Shown here: positions 53,178-63,849 of the stretch, piece after piece | Position numbering within the stretch: position 1 is the stretch's first letter | Layout of the letters: the number at the start of each line of letters is the position of its first letter | Source of the DNA: Tuctoria greenei | Lineage: Eukaryota > Streptophyta > Magnoliopsida > Poales > Poaceae | DNA length: 64,000 nucleotides | Assembly (NCBI GenBank): GCA_036927565.1 | Contig: JAYESD010000008.1 | Span: 117,951,498-118,015,497 of the forward strand | Direction of reading: 5' to 3' | The notes under the pieces: model-generated | What the model was told of the DNA's origin: nothing | The model's input: the letters and a program-made list of their open reading frames with translations, nothing else | Databases searched by the model: none | Program-made: the position numbers and the translations under genes

Positions 53178-54920
53178 GAAATCATGTGTGATGCCAGTGA
53201 CTTTGCTGTTGGTGCGGTCTTAGGCCAAACCAAAGATAAAAAGCATCACGCAATAGCCTACGCTAGCAAAACTCTGACAGGAGCCCAACTCAATTATGCC
53301 ACAACTGAGAAAGAGCTGCTAGAAGTAGTTTTTGCTATCGACAAGTTTAGATCCTACTTGGTTGGAGCAAAGGTCATAGTCTACACAGACCATGCTGCTT
53401 TGAAATATATGCTTACCAAAAAGGATGCTAAACCCAGGCTAATTCGATGGATTCTTCTACTCCAAGAATTTGATCTGGAAATAAGAGATAAGAAAGGAGT
53501 AGAGAATTCAGTAGAAGATCATAATTCATGTATGGAAGTCACACAAACCATAGACATAACTATCAATGACTTCCTACGAGATGATATGCTCCTCAAGGTG
53601 ACAGACTCTCACCCTTGGTATGCGGATATCGTGAACTTTATGGTCACGGGATACGTACCACCAGGGGAGAACAAAAAGAAACTCACTTATGAGAGTCGTA
53701 GACACCTTTGGGATGACCCTTACCTCTATCGAGTATGTGCCGATGGCCTTCTTAGAAGGTGCGTCCCATCAATCGAAGGCACCAAAATTGTAGAGAAATG
53801 TCATGCTGGCCCCTACGGTGGTCATTACGGTGTTTACCGTACTCAAGCAAAGATCTGGCAGAGTGGATTCTATTGGCCTTCAATGTATGAAGATACCAAG
53901 GAATTCATTCGCAGATGTTGGAAATGCCAGAAGCATGGAGGAATCTCTGCTCGCGATGCGATGCCCCTAACATACAATCTCCAAGTGGAATTATTTGATG
54001 TATGGGGTATTGATTTCATGGGACCTTTTCCTAGGTCTTATGATTACGAGTATATCCTGGTTTTCGTCGATTATGTGTCAAAATGGGTAGAAGCATTGCC
54101 ATGCAAAAATGCTGATTCCAAGCAAGCAAGGAAAATGTTCCATGAGATCATTTTCCCACGCTATGGAACTCCCCGTATGGTCATAAGTGACGGAGGGTCT
54201 CATTTCAAAGATAAGACCTTCTGGAACTTTCTAAGGGAACTTGGAGTCCAGCATAACATTGCTACCCCATACAACCCACAGACAAGTGGTCAAGCAGAAA
54301 CATCTAATAACCAAATTAAGAATATTTTGCAAAAGACTGTCTTGGAAATGGGAACGGGATGGAAGAAAAAGCTACCTGATGCATTGTGGGCATATCGTAC
54401 TGCCTACAAGACACTTATCGGCATGTCTCCTTTCCAACTTGTCTATGGGAAGACTTGCCATCTTCTCGTATAATTGGAACATAGAGCATATTGGGCCATC
54501 AAGCGGTGAAACATGAATCTTAACGAAGCTGGAAATCACCGATTGAAGCAAATCTCTGAGTTGGAGGAATGGAGAGATAAGGCGTACCACAGTGCCAGAA
54601 TTTATAAAGAGAGAACCAAAAGATGGCACGATAAGAGTATTACGCCGAAAGAGTTCAAACCTGGAGATAAAGTTTTACTCTTTTACTCTAGGGTTAAACT
54701 CTTTGGACATGGGAAGCTTAGAAGTAAATGGGAAGGACCCTTCACTATAATAGAGACTTCATCCCATGGAGCAATCACACTCCAAGGTGATGACGGTCAA
54801 CTATTCAAAGTGAATGGGCACCGACTCAAATTATTTCTTGATTCTCAAAAGGATACAGAAAAAGAATTTGACGTGGTAAATCTAATCGATTTCCATGCCA
54901 TTTCTTTCAATTCTTTTTAA
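53178..54920 (+). pseudogene. RNase H and integrase of element D
   Basis: Continuation of the polyprotein of D after element F. The RNase H has EIMCDASDFAVGAVLGQTKD, KHHAIAYASKTLTGAQLNYA, TTEKELLEVVFAIDKFRSYL and VIVYTDHAALKYMLTKKDAK. The integrase has H-AGPYGGH-YGVYRTQAKIW and C-WKC (RRCWKCQKHGG), then the catalytic D (VWGIDFMGPFPRSYDYEYI), D (RMVISDGGSHFKDKTFW) and E (TSGQAETSNNQIKNIL; ETS where ERS or EVS is usual). The C-terminal part (KRWHDKSITPKEFKPGDKVL, KWEGPFTIIETSSHGAITL) ends at 54920. TAA at 54472 and another stop split it. Open for 446 codons before that. Confidence 0.88.
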
Positions 54921-55204
54921 ATTCTCCACGTCCAACTAATGGCCCATCCAATTCTTCTTCTAGAAGGCCCATTTAATTGACCCGAGAAAATGTGGCCCGA
55001 ACGGAGCCAGAAGGGGTTCGGCCGAACCCTAGGTCGGCCAACTCTCCCTTCGCGTCGGTCGTGTTCTGTTTTCTCGTGTTGATCCTCTCGATATCCTCCA
55101 CAAAATCCTCAGTGAAACGCGTCGTTCCCCGCCTATTTAAAGGACAAAAACAGAGCGGAAATCTATACACCCCATTGAATAATCATCTTCCTCCCATCCT
55201 CGTC
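54921..55204 (+). other. Noncoding spacer of element D with a 16-bp palindrome
   Basis: Between integrase and ORF3. It contains the perfect palindrome GGGTTCGGCCGAACCC (55014-55029). An in-frame extension of the next ORF upstream to 54977 exists but lacks conserved context, so I place its start at 55205. Confidence 0.5.
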
Positions 55205-56032
55205 ATGGCCGACAAGAAGATTGTGCCTCATGCCTCCTCTAGCTCATCCTTCGACTTGAGCGGAGACATTAAGCCGGCCAACGACAAAACTTCCCTCGCC
55301 TTGGAGTCCGTCATGGCGATCGATGTCAAGCCCCTGATCCCACCTGCGACGACTCCACGCGGGCGCAACCCTACACCTCGTAGCGCTGTCCGATCGCTCT
55401 CCCCTCGGAGAATGCCGATGAAGTCGACGACGCCAGGCCGTTCGAATTTGGTTGGGCCGAGCCAAGTCAAGACACGTCTTTTCCACGAAAAAGACGAGTC
55501 TCTCCCATCGTTGCAGGCCGACGAGGAGTTCATGTATACATTGAAGACTAAGACAGGCGATGTAGTGAGCCACCACTACAAGACACCCACATGTACCTCG
55601 CCGGAACGCATGGGAGATCACTTTCTTATCCATAGGGTGGGCAAACCTGAAGGAGGCTACTCTAAGGGCCTATTCAAGCGTGTGGATAATCTGGCGATGG
55701 AGGTGTCAACGGGCTCGTCGCCCTCCAAGATTAGGCGGCACATCCCACCACCTACCATCAACGGGCCACCCGGCCAGTTCGAGGGCAGTGATGAGGACTC
55801 TCCTCGTGCCCCTAAAGTGGCACAGCTAACCAAGGAGCTCGCTTCTCTCCGCTTGGAAACAAGAAGTTGACTGACTTGGTGGCTGAAGGGCGCATCAAGA
55901 GGGCAGAACTGAAGGACGATATCATGGCCCTCAAGGAGGAGATTGACGATGTTCGCCGTGTCATGAGCGTCAAACTGCAGCGCTTGTGCAATGCCGTCGG
56001 GGAGCCCGACATCTACAACGCACCATGGTTTA
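55205..56032 (+). pseudogene. Sense ORF3 of element D, unknown function, one frameshift
   Basis: MADKKIVPHASSSSSFDLSG starts a 222-codon frame to 55870 (Ser/Pro/Lys-rich disordered start, RGRNPTPRSAVRSLSPRRMP, then MYTLKTKTGDVVSHHYKTPT and YSKGLFKRVDNLAMEVSTGS). A one-base shift near 55866 moves to LTDLVAEGRIKRAELKDDIM and EEIDDVRRVMSVKLQRLCNA, a predicted short coiled coil, then NAPWFRYPDSIG near 56040. It occupies the env-like position of Athila elements but shows no signal peptide or membrane segment. I do not recognise the protein. Start chosen because the ATG lies in CGTCATGGCC with acceptable context. Confidence 0.55.
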
Positions 56033-57601
56033 GATATCCCGACAGCATAGGATGCTTACTACTTAGGATTTTATTCTTTTCCAAACATTTGTTTTCTAAA
56101 GCTAGACTAAATAATGTAATCATCCCCATATTTTGATTTCAATAAAGTGACTTACTGGTTCGTCTAACACCGGTAAAGTTCCCCCTTTAGTTTATTTTGT
56201 TGAATAAAGAATTCAGGAAACAAGTGTGGGGGAAACACGTCCCCAAGTCACAAAATCCCGACATGAAAAATTAACATTGCATATCAAAACACGTCGCGAC
56301 CGAATGAGCAAAATGACCTGACAAAACAGAGCCACAGAAGAGCCAACAGGAGGTCGGCCGACCTGTCTTCTGCACCATACAACTCCGTTTCGCTCCAGAA
56401 AATCGGTTTGGATTTCCTATCCCCACTTTTATGCGCTACCCTGCTGTTTGAGTTGATTTCATATTTTTCATTGCATATCTAAAATAAATCAACTCAAGAA
56501 ATTGCAAAAAAAAATTGGTAGTCAAGAATTTGCTTAAGCTAAAAATTTGAATACTTTATATTTCAATTCATTACCTTGTTTATGATTCCCATAATTCAAT
56601 AGGAAAAACACATCATCTAGGTATTTGACTAGTGTGATATGGTAAATGAGTTCTTTAGAAATCATCCTTTTGCTTGAAATTGATTTTGACATTTGTAACT
56701 ATTTGAAGTCTTGAACTTTGCCTAAATCTCTCATTGGAAATTTATATACCCACCAAGGCCATATGATATATTCATTGAAAACCACAAGCATATGCCACTT
56801 TGCTTTTCATTGAAATTTGTCAAACTCGTGACCCAATTGAGTGACATGCATGAACTTTTTGAATTGAAAACTCTTGTGCACTCCATTCATGCAAAATTTC
56901 TCACGTTGAGAGTTTGCATCCATCAATTACCCATCCGCCAAAAAGAAACTTCATACAATACAAATGAAAGCCTCTTTAAAAAAATAAAAAGGAGTAGAAG
57001 ACATGGCTACAAGAAAAAAAAAACATCCACCCTTGAAAAAGAGTAAGAGTGCTAAAAAAATAGTAGCCATGTTTCATCCTTAAGAGAGGGCAAAATCATG
57101 GGAGTTATCACCTCGCCTCTCCATTCATGTGCACAAGAATTTTCCCTTCACTTTGTTCATTGCATAAGTCTCTCATAGGATCAAGTTTTTGACTTAGTAA
57201 CATATGAATTGCAAATGTGTGCCACATTCATCCCTACCAAGCTCCAGATATAGCCACTTTTAGTATAGGGACAAGAATTGGCAAAACATGCCATGGTGAG
57301 GACTCAAACACTTTGAGAGATTTAAGAGATTCCAATCAAGAAGGCAAGGGAAAAAGTTCCTATGACTTTCAAATATAGCAATTGCCAAATCATTTTAGCA
57401 GAGAATGATCCAAGGGAACTTCATTCTAACCGTTCCACTTTTCAAACACCCAAGATTGATGTGGTAGCCACATACACAAAGGGGATCCATGAATTCAGGT
57501 ATAAGTTGAAATATCTAGTATCCTTATTTTCTACCTTATAGCAAATTCATGACAACACTATAGTTCTTCTTGCCTTCACTCGAGGACGAGCAAAGGACTA
57601 A
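56033..57601 (+). other. Noncoding 3' region of element D
   Basis: AT-rich, no credible gene over 1.5 kb. It contains the palindrome AGGTCGGCCGACCT (56351-56364) and ends with CACTCGAGGACGAGCAAAGG, the stretch that precedes the polypurine tract in many Athila/Tat-group elements. The short frame at 56792-57046 has random composition. Confidence 0.55.
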
Positions 57602-57614
57602 GTGTGGGGGAGTT
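57602..57614 (+). other. Polypurine tract of element D
   Basis: GTGTGGGGGAGTT immediately before the 3' LTR start TGTTGACGG at 57615. Confidence 0.7.
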
Positions 57615-58846
57615 TGTTGACGGTCCTTAAGTACCACATTTTGATCGTCAATTCACCTCATAATGTGCATAAACTAAACACAAAACATAGTGGTAGGGCT
57701 ATAAACTAACCCAATTCCACAAGTGTTGGTGTATATTTGTATGCAGGTGAATTATTACCCAAAATACCAAAACATGCAGGGATGAATCCATGAAAATGGA
57801 TTTCAACAAATCAGGCGATGACACGTGGCAACACATGGATCAAACAGCCCACAAACAGAAGAATACGAGGAGATCCAACGGTGTTGCACCCATATAAATC
57901 AAGGGGGTCCACCTGGAAGCCACCTGGAGGAAGCACTCCCCGAGGGGAGCCTTGACCAGGTCGGCTGAACCAGGGGTTCAGCCGACCTCTTCCTGGTGCC
58001 GAACTCGATCAAATGACACGTGTTGGCTCCTCCCGACTCCCTGGAGTCAATGGTGACTGATTCGCGCGTTAATTGTGGTTGGAACCGACCCTTCTCCACC
58101 TATAAATAGACCCCCTCACCTCATTTCTCACACACACCAAAAGTTGAGAATAGTGCTAAACTCCAAAGGTTTAGAGTAGTCTTAGAGGCTACCAAAGTAG
58201 AAGGAGAGTGTGGTGAAGAGTCTAGGAGAAGGAGGCTTGGGCTTGTCAAGTCCCTCTTCTACACTTGTACCCCTAAAAAGGTTTTACTCAATCAAGTAAG
58301 CTTTTGTGAATTCAATACAAGTTTGATCTTTTATTCTTAGTAGTTTGCACAAGTAGTTACTTGTGGGTTCACTGCTTTAATTCATTAGAGGCTCTAGTTG
58401 TAGCTTTGTGTTCAAAACATCTAGAGTAGTGACTTAGAACGTAAGCATGGTGCTTAGGTTATAAATCATTAGTGAATATCTCGTAGACCCACGGATTGAA
58501 GAGGTAGGCTGTAGGTGGTGACAGCCCTATCTGTCCTTCGTAATCCTCCACGTTCGACTATGCCATAGGCTCTTGGCGGGAGTCATCCTAGTATTGCTAG
58601 GAGTAAGCCTGTGCCCGAAGCAAGCATCTATTACAAACTACCTTGAATTAGGATCAATACTTTGAATTTCTCTCTATTCCTTACCTACCAAACAACTTTG
58701 TGTCCTTGGGTGAGCTAGTTCGGAAGATTAGCACATACGCTCTTTGGATTAGATACCCTTGGGAATACTCCTTAAGGGGAAGCGCTACAACGGTATTTCC
58801 GTGCACTTTCGGATAACTCTGTGGTGTTATGAAATACCAAGAAGCA
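57615..58846 (+). repeat. 3' LTR of element D (1232 bp)
   Basis: Starts TGTTGACGGTCCTTAAGTACC, ends AATACCAAGAAGCA, followed by element C gag (GCAGCTGATCGCATCAGC). TATAAATA is retained near 58101. The inverted GGTCGGCTGAACC / GGTTCAGCCGACC pair (57958-57987) has compensating changes relative to the 5' LTR: both arms changed by one base and pairing is kept. Confidence 0.92.
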
Positions 58847-60300
58847 GCAGCTGATCGCATCAGCAATCAAGGTCCCCCCCCTCGGGGCGGGCCCCATCAC
58901 ACATCGGACATTGTCGGGTAGACTCGGTCCGCAAGCTTCACAGCACGGGAGGCGTGCTGCATCCCAACAGGCGACGTCGCTTCCTTCCGAGGCGCGACGT
59001 ACTCATACGATAACGAGGCTTTTGACTCATGACCTCCGGGCGGAGCTCGATCGTCGTTACCGGCAACAGGACGGTCGCGTCCACAGCGAGCGTGCTCGCG
59101 AGAGGTGAGAGGCTCGGGACAGCCCTTCTCCTGAGGGAGTAGGAGGAGGATGTTCTGCCTTGGCCATGCACCTACACATGGTCAGATGGCCGCAGAAGTT
59201 CCGACCTCACTTGCCAGAGAAATTTTACAGGACTATTAATCCCACTGACTTTCTTCAAATATACTCCACCACTATCCTTGCGGCTGGGGTCAATGAGGTC
59301 GTGATGGCCAATTATTTTCCTGTGGCTTTGACTGGGACTGCCAAGTCTTGGTTCATGAGCCTCCCGCCTGACTCCATCAATAGTTGGGCGGAGTTGTGCC
59401 AACAGTTCACCGCCAATTTTGGAAGTTCATACAGCTGACCAGGCACAGAACTGGATCTTTTTGCTGTTGAGCAAAAAGGGGGAGAGTCCTTGTGATCTTT
59501 CATCCAGAGGTTCTCCGAGGTACGAAATACCATTCCTTCTATCTCAAGCGCTTCTGTTATTGTAGCATTCAGGCAGGGCATTCGAGATAAGAAGATGCTG
59601 GAGAAGCTGGCGACCAAGGAAGTCACCAGCGTCATGGAACTCTTTAGCTTGGCAGACAAGTGTGCCAATGCTGCGGAGGGTCGTGAAATGCACTCCCAAC
59701 CACCTCTGGAAGCCAACAAAAAGTCATCCAAGAGTGAATCCACTACCTCCGGGAGTTGCAAGAAGAAGAAAAAGTCCAACAGCAAGAAGAAGTCGTCGGC
59801 CGGCACACCTACTGCTGCTGCTGCCGCCACTCCGGGTGGCCGGGGGTCACGCCCCGAGAAACGACCACAGCCGTCGTCTGAAGATGGTGGCAGCTCCAAG
59901 ATGTGGTGTCCTATACACAAGACGTACACGCACAACCTGGAAAACTGCCGAGAGGTCCAGAACCTTGCCGAGCACTACAACAAGCGCCGGAAAGAAGCTC
60001 CTTTTCGTCAAAGGGAAGGAAAACAAAAAGTCGATGAAGCTCCGGCTGAAGAGGAGTTAGGATTTCAGGACCCCAAAAAGGTCTTGAAGGCTGTTTACAC
60101 CTCCGTTGATGATGACTCCGACATCTCCAACAATGAGCGTCAGAAAACCATGAACGCCATCTTTGGTGGTTCGTGGGACATCACTTCCCGCCGTGTCATC
60201 AAGACAATGCGGCGGAACATGGCCTCTGTAGCTCCCACCGCCATGGCGGAGCCTCATCGAAGTGGATGGATACTACCAGTACCTTCGATGCTTCAGACTA
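58847..60300 (+). pseudogene. gag of element C, main part
   Basis: It resumes with AADRISNQG and, after shifts, THTITRLLTHDLRAELDRRY (to 59108), the gag core RWPQKFRPHLPEKFYRTINP, FLQIYSTTILAAGVNEVVM, AKSWFMSLPPDSINSWAELC and QQFTANFGSS (59160-59438, stop). Then VRNTIPSISSASVIVAFRQG, and from 59595 an open run MLEKLATKEVTSVMELFSLA, Lys-rich basic region, WCPIHKTYTHNLENCREVQN (zinc-knuckle-like), FGGSWDITSRRVIKTMRRN. A shift near 60260 precedes the protease. Confidence 0.82.
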
Positions 60301-60749
60301 CCCTTAGAACATGATTGGAGCTGGTTAACTTCTGCTGATGTTATCTCCGGCCATCAATAACATCCACTCCACCATGTAATGGTGGACGGAGGTTCGGGGT
60401 TGAACCTCATAAGCTTCGAAGCCTTCGTCAAGCTTCAGCTCCGACCTTCGGATCTTCGCCCCTCCCAACCTTTCTCTGGAGTAGGTCCGAGGGCCATAAC
60501 TCCACTCGGTGCCATTACTCTCCCGGTGACCTTCAGGACTCAAGAGAATTATAGGACCGAGAAGTTGGTCTTTGATGTGGCACAGATCAACTTGCCATTC
60601 AACGCCATCTTGGGCAGGCCAGCATTATACAAATTCATGGATGTTGCTCATTATGGCTACTTGGTATTGAAGATGCCAACACCCTCAGGCGTTCTCCGAA
60701 TCTGCGGAGACCGCATCGCCGAAGTTACTGCTTTGGAAAAACTCTACAT
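60301..60749 (+). pseudogene. Protease of element C, cut by element E
   Basis: HHVMVDGGSGLNLISFEAF (active-site-like D-G-G), KLQLRPSDLRPSQPFSGVGP, AITPLGAITLPVTF, LVFDVAQINLPFNAILGRPA and LKMPTPSGVLRICGD. It runs to ALEKLY at 60749, where the LTR of E begins. In B and F this point reads LHALATAQEE, so the duplication should be TACAT (60745-60749). Confidence 0.82.
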
Positions 60750-61608
60750 TGTCGGAGTGTGATTCCGACAATTCTCCCAGTACCAGCATTGGTAGCCCGC
60801 GGAATTTGTAGTTCGGTTGTGGGCGCAGAGATTCAGAACACGATGGCAAGTTGACACGAGGATTTACGTGATTCGGGCCGCCTAAGCGTAATACCCTACT
60901 CCACGGGTGTGTGTTGTTGTTGTATTGAGCGTCTGAGTGCTTGTGGGCGTGTGTAGACTTGTGTGGAAGTCTGGAAGAAGTCTCCCCCGTGTATCGCTCG
61001 ACCAGTCCTTTTATTGTATAAGGACTGGTCGTTACATCGTTAGCCTGGCCCGACATGTGGCCCTGGCGGTTACTGATGCTTAATACACAATTAATAAGCT
61101 TAATTATCTTTAATAGTGTGGTAATGCGCCTTGAAAGTGTCGTTACTGGTATTAAGGGCCCTCCGATTGTGTGTCATTAAGATAGCATTAATGACACTTA
61201 ATCGGGTCTTGAGGTCTTTAATGTTCCTTGAAGGTTCGAGCCGTTGGAAGTCCACAAACCTACCTCTTGAACTTGAAGGTCCGGCGGTTGGATGTGTGGC
61301 AGCTACGGAGCTTACCGCCTGGGACGGGTAGGTCCGGTGTTGTTGTACACGTGTCGGTACCAGAGCTTCCCTCTATCGGGGGTTAGGTCCGGTGGTGCCG
61401 CACTAGTATTTAGCCCAGAGCTTTCCCATGTGAGGAATGTAGTTCCGGTTTTATGATACACGTGGCAGCACTAGGACTAACCATAGAAGGAAGGCATGTC
61501 CGGTTCCGTATGACACGTGGGGCCTTCGGAGGTCTTCAACTCTGGTACGTGGAGTTCCTTAGCTCGTTCCGCAGTCCCAAGGGGTATCCGGTACGCAGGG
61601 TACCGACA
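60750..61608 (-). repeat. 3' LTR of element E (859 bp)
   Basis: On the plus strand it begins TGTCGGAGTGTGATTCCGACA (reversed LTR end) and finishes GGTACGCAGGGTACCGACA. The reversed TATA hairpin (GACCAGTCCTTTTATTGTATAAGGACTGGTC region, 61000-61030) and CCACGTGTCATACGG block are recognisable. Closest to the C LTR. Confidence 0.9.
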
Positions 61609-62062
61609 GTGGCCCCCTGGGCCCACCTCTGGGAGAGACCTATTGGATGAAGTCGTTCTGCTGGGGGTTTTTGAGTCGTGTCTTCAGATGTGCCGTTGGC
61701 GGTAGTTCGCGGTTAAACCATCACCGCGTGGCATATCCAGGATGCGGCAGGTGAGATATGAGTGTGCGGATCTCACGCAATTGAAGGTCGCTGGTTCCCG
61801 ATACGAAAACCGTATCGGTTTCGCGCGCCCTGTCAGGCCGCCGCCTTCGGGTTTCCCGCCTCTCATGATGACAACTATTCGCCTGGGGTAAGGACCTCGA
61901 CTTGATCGTCAGGGTGGCCCTGGTCCCCCTTGTCATTGGCAGGGTGAAGTTTTTGAACTGTATAATCGGCTCCTCTGCGGTTTCCATCCAAGTGTTGTGG
62001 GGGCTTACTTAAGAAGGAAAGCGCGCACCATTTGGTGATTCTTTATTCATTCAATTGAACTT
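61609..62062 (+). promoter_or_regulatory. Polypurine tract and antisense-gene upstream region of element E
   Basis: GTGGCCCCCTGGGCCCACCTC (61609 onward) is the reversed polypurine tract. The conserved hairpins occur as GTGAGATATGAG...GATCTCAC (near 61750-61777) and CGATACGAAAACCGTATCG (near 61798-61817). Noncoding otherwise. Confidence 0.5.
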
Positions 62063-63500
62063 GTGCTTGAATCCTCCAAACTTTTGCTTGCTTTCCATCT
62101 CTCGCCCAGCTGTGCTACGATGAAGTTGGGACTCCCCAAGAGCCGCATTGGGAACAAGAAGGAGTTGTCCAGGGTCCGGACCTACATGGGTTGGTCCAGT
62201 GACTCCTTCAACAATGACATTCGCTGTGGCAAGCTTCCCTTTGAGAAGGAGCGAGCCGGAGATATGGTGTACTTCCTTGGGTATGCCATGGCGGGTTTGA
62301 TCCCGCCTTTCTCCACTTTCTTTCTGATGCTGCAAGATTTCTATGGTCTGCAGCTCCACCATCTTGGCCCCCACTCAATCTTGCTGGTGGCGACTTTTGT
62401 CCACTTTTGCAAGATGTGGGTAGGATTGCCCCTTTGCGTGGAGTTGTTTCGGACTTTCTTCACTGTCCACCCCACCGGGAGGAGTGATGAGTTCATCGGC
62501 TTCTACTACTTCATGAAGCGGGAAAACTCCCCCCTCAAGTACTTGAGATCTTTTCCTTCCGGCAAGTGGGACGACTAGAAGAAAGATTGGGTGGTCATCA
62601 CCGTCGAAGGACATGAGAGGATGGAACTGCCTGAAGGCCTCCCCCGCGTCTACAACGACATTTGGAGTGATGTGCCGGAGCTGTCGAGGGAGTACAGGCC
62701 CATTCTGGACAGAATCCAAGAGTGTGTCGACGGTGGGGTGACCCCCCAGATGGTCTTCGGCAACTTCTTGACGAACAGATGGGCCCCGTTGAGGGCTAGG
62801 GGGCGACCTGCATGGGCCTTTAATGGTGAGATGGATACCAACCGCATTGAGGTTGGTTTGGGCACCAACTTGAACGGTGAAGCCTTGAAGACCCATCTCA
62901 AGAAGTTCCAGTCTGGGAACATCGACCCTGGTGACATGTCTCCACCGGCGGCCTTCCTTCCTCTGAATATGATACCAGAGGAGTGCAGAGAGCTCCGGAG
63001 GAAGATGCCGCTGTTGGACGACTTGGGCCTAATGGAGAGGCGATCAACCTCCGGGGTGGTGATCCCCAGAGCTTCTGAAGGTGGCTCCGCTCCTACCCCG
63101 AAGCCAAGAGTTGAAGTCACAGGCAAGGGAAAAGGAGTTGGTCGAGCCCTCGGGCCGCAAGAGGGAGTTGAAGCATTCTGACGGGAGGTCCGTCAGACCT
63201 GCTCCTTCCACGATAGCTCCTTCTCCCCGGCGGAGGAGGTCTTTGACGGCGGCAACCACTCCAGATTCGGCATCTCCCCAGGACGCTAGCTCCGGCCATG
63301 TGGCTCCGGTACCAGGGCCAGCTGAGGACTCTAGGTCCGAGGGTCCTTCTCAGTCGAGGGGGGGCCTGAACCAAGAGTACGCCAACGGCGGTAGAAAGCT
63401 ATGGGGAGCCTTCCGGAGCTAATATACCAGTGGTGATAGGGTCCGGTCCTGAGCGTCCAGTGAAGAGGTTCCGCGCTAGTTGGAGTGGAAGCCTTCCGAG

Positions 63501-63577
63501 GTAAATTTGACTTTTTACCTCAGTTGATTGTTTTTTGTTGTAACCATATTTTTAGTTTCTTCGTCCTTCATCCACAG
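63501..63577 (+). other. 77-bp intron in the antisense gene of E
   Basis: GCCTTCCGAG|GTAAATTTG donor; CATCCACAG|AGTACTCAAG acceptor; T-rich interior. Same phase and length as in B and F. Confidence 0.82.
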
Positions 63578-63849
63578 AGTACTCAAGAAAGGGGCTGAAG
63601 CTCCGGTTCCTGCAGCAGCAACTGATGATGCGCAGACGGAGGCTCCAGCTCTAGTTCCAATGCCGCCCCAAGAGGTGGCTGAGGCCGCGGCAGCTCTGGC
63701 ACTAGCTGTCATGGTCCTTGACCTCGAGTCATCCCCTGAAGCTCCCGTGGTAGCGTCGGACCACGGGATTGAAGATATACCAGCGGCACCAGCTCCAGAG
63801 GTTGAAGTTCCGGTTTTGGATGCTGAGATGATGGACGCTTCGGCCTCAG

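Larger units (their letters stand above)
35571..58846 (+). mobile_element. Athila-like Ty3-gypsy element D inserted in element C
   Basis: Two LTRs of almost equal length (35571-36801, 1231 bp; 57615-58846, 1232 bp) bound a gag-PR-RT-RNase H-integrase polyprotein region and an extra sense ORF. The primer site is tRNA-Asp type. Flanking bases AGCAA (left) and GCAGC/AGCAG (right) suggest a slightly mutated duplication within the Ala-rich gag codons. Element F interrupts it between RT and RNase H. Many stops show it is inactive. Confidence 0.9.

Noticed and set aside
56792..57046. 84-codon plus frame in the 3' region of element D
   Set aside because: Ends in poly-Lys from an A-run, lacks any conserved motif and sits in AT-rich noncoding DNA before the polypurine tract.
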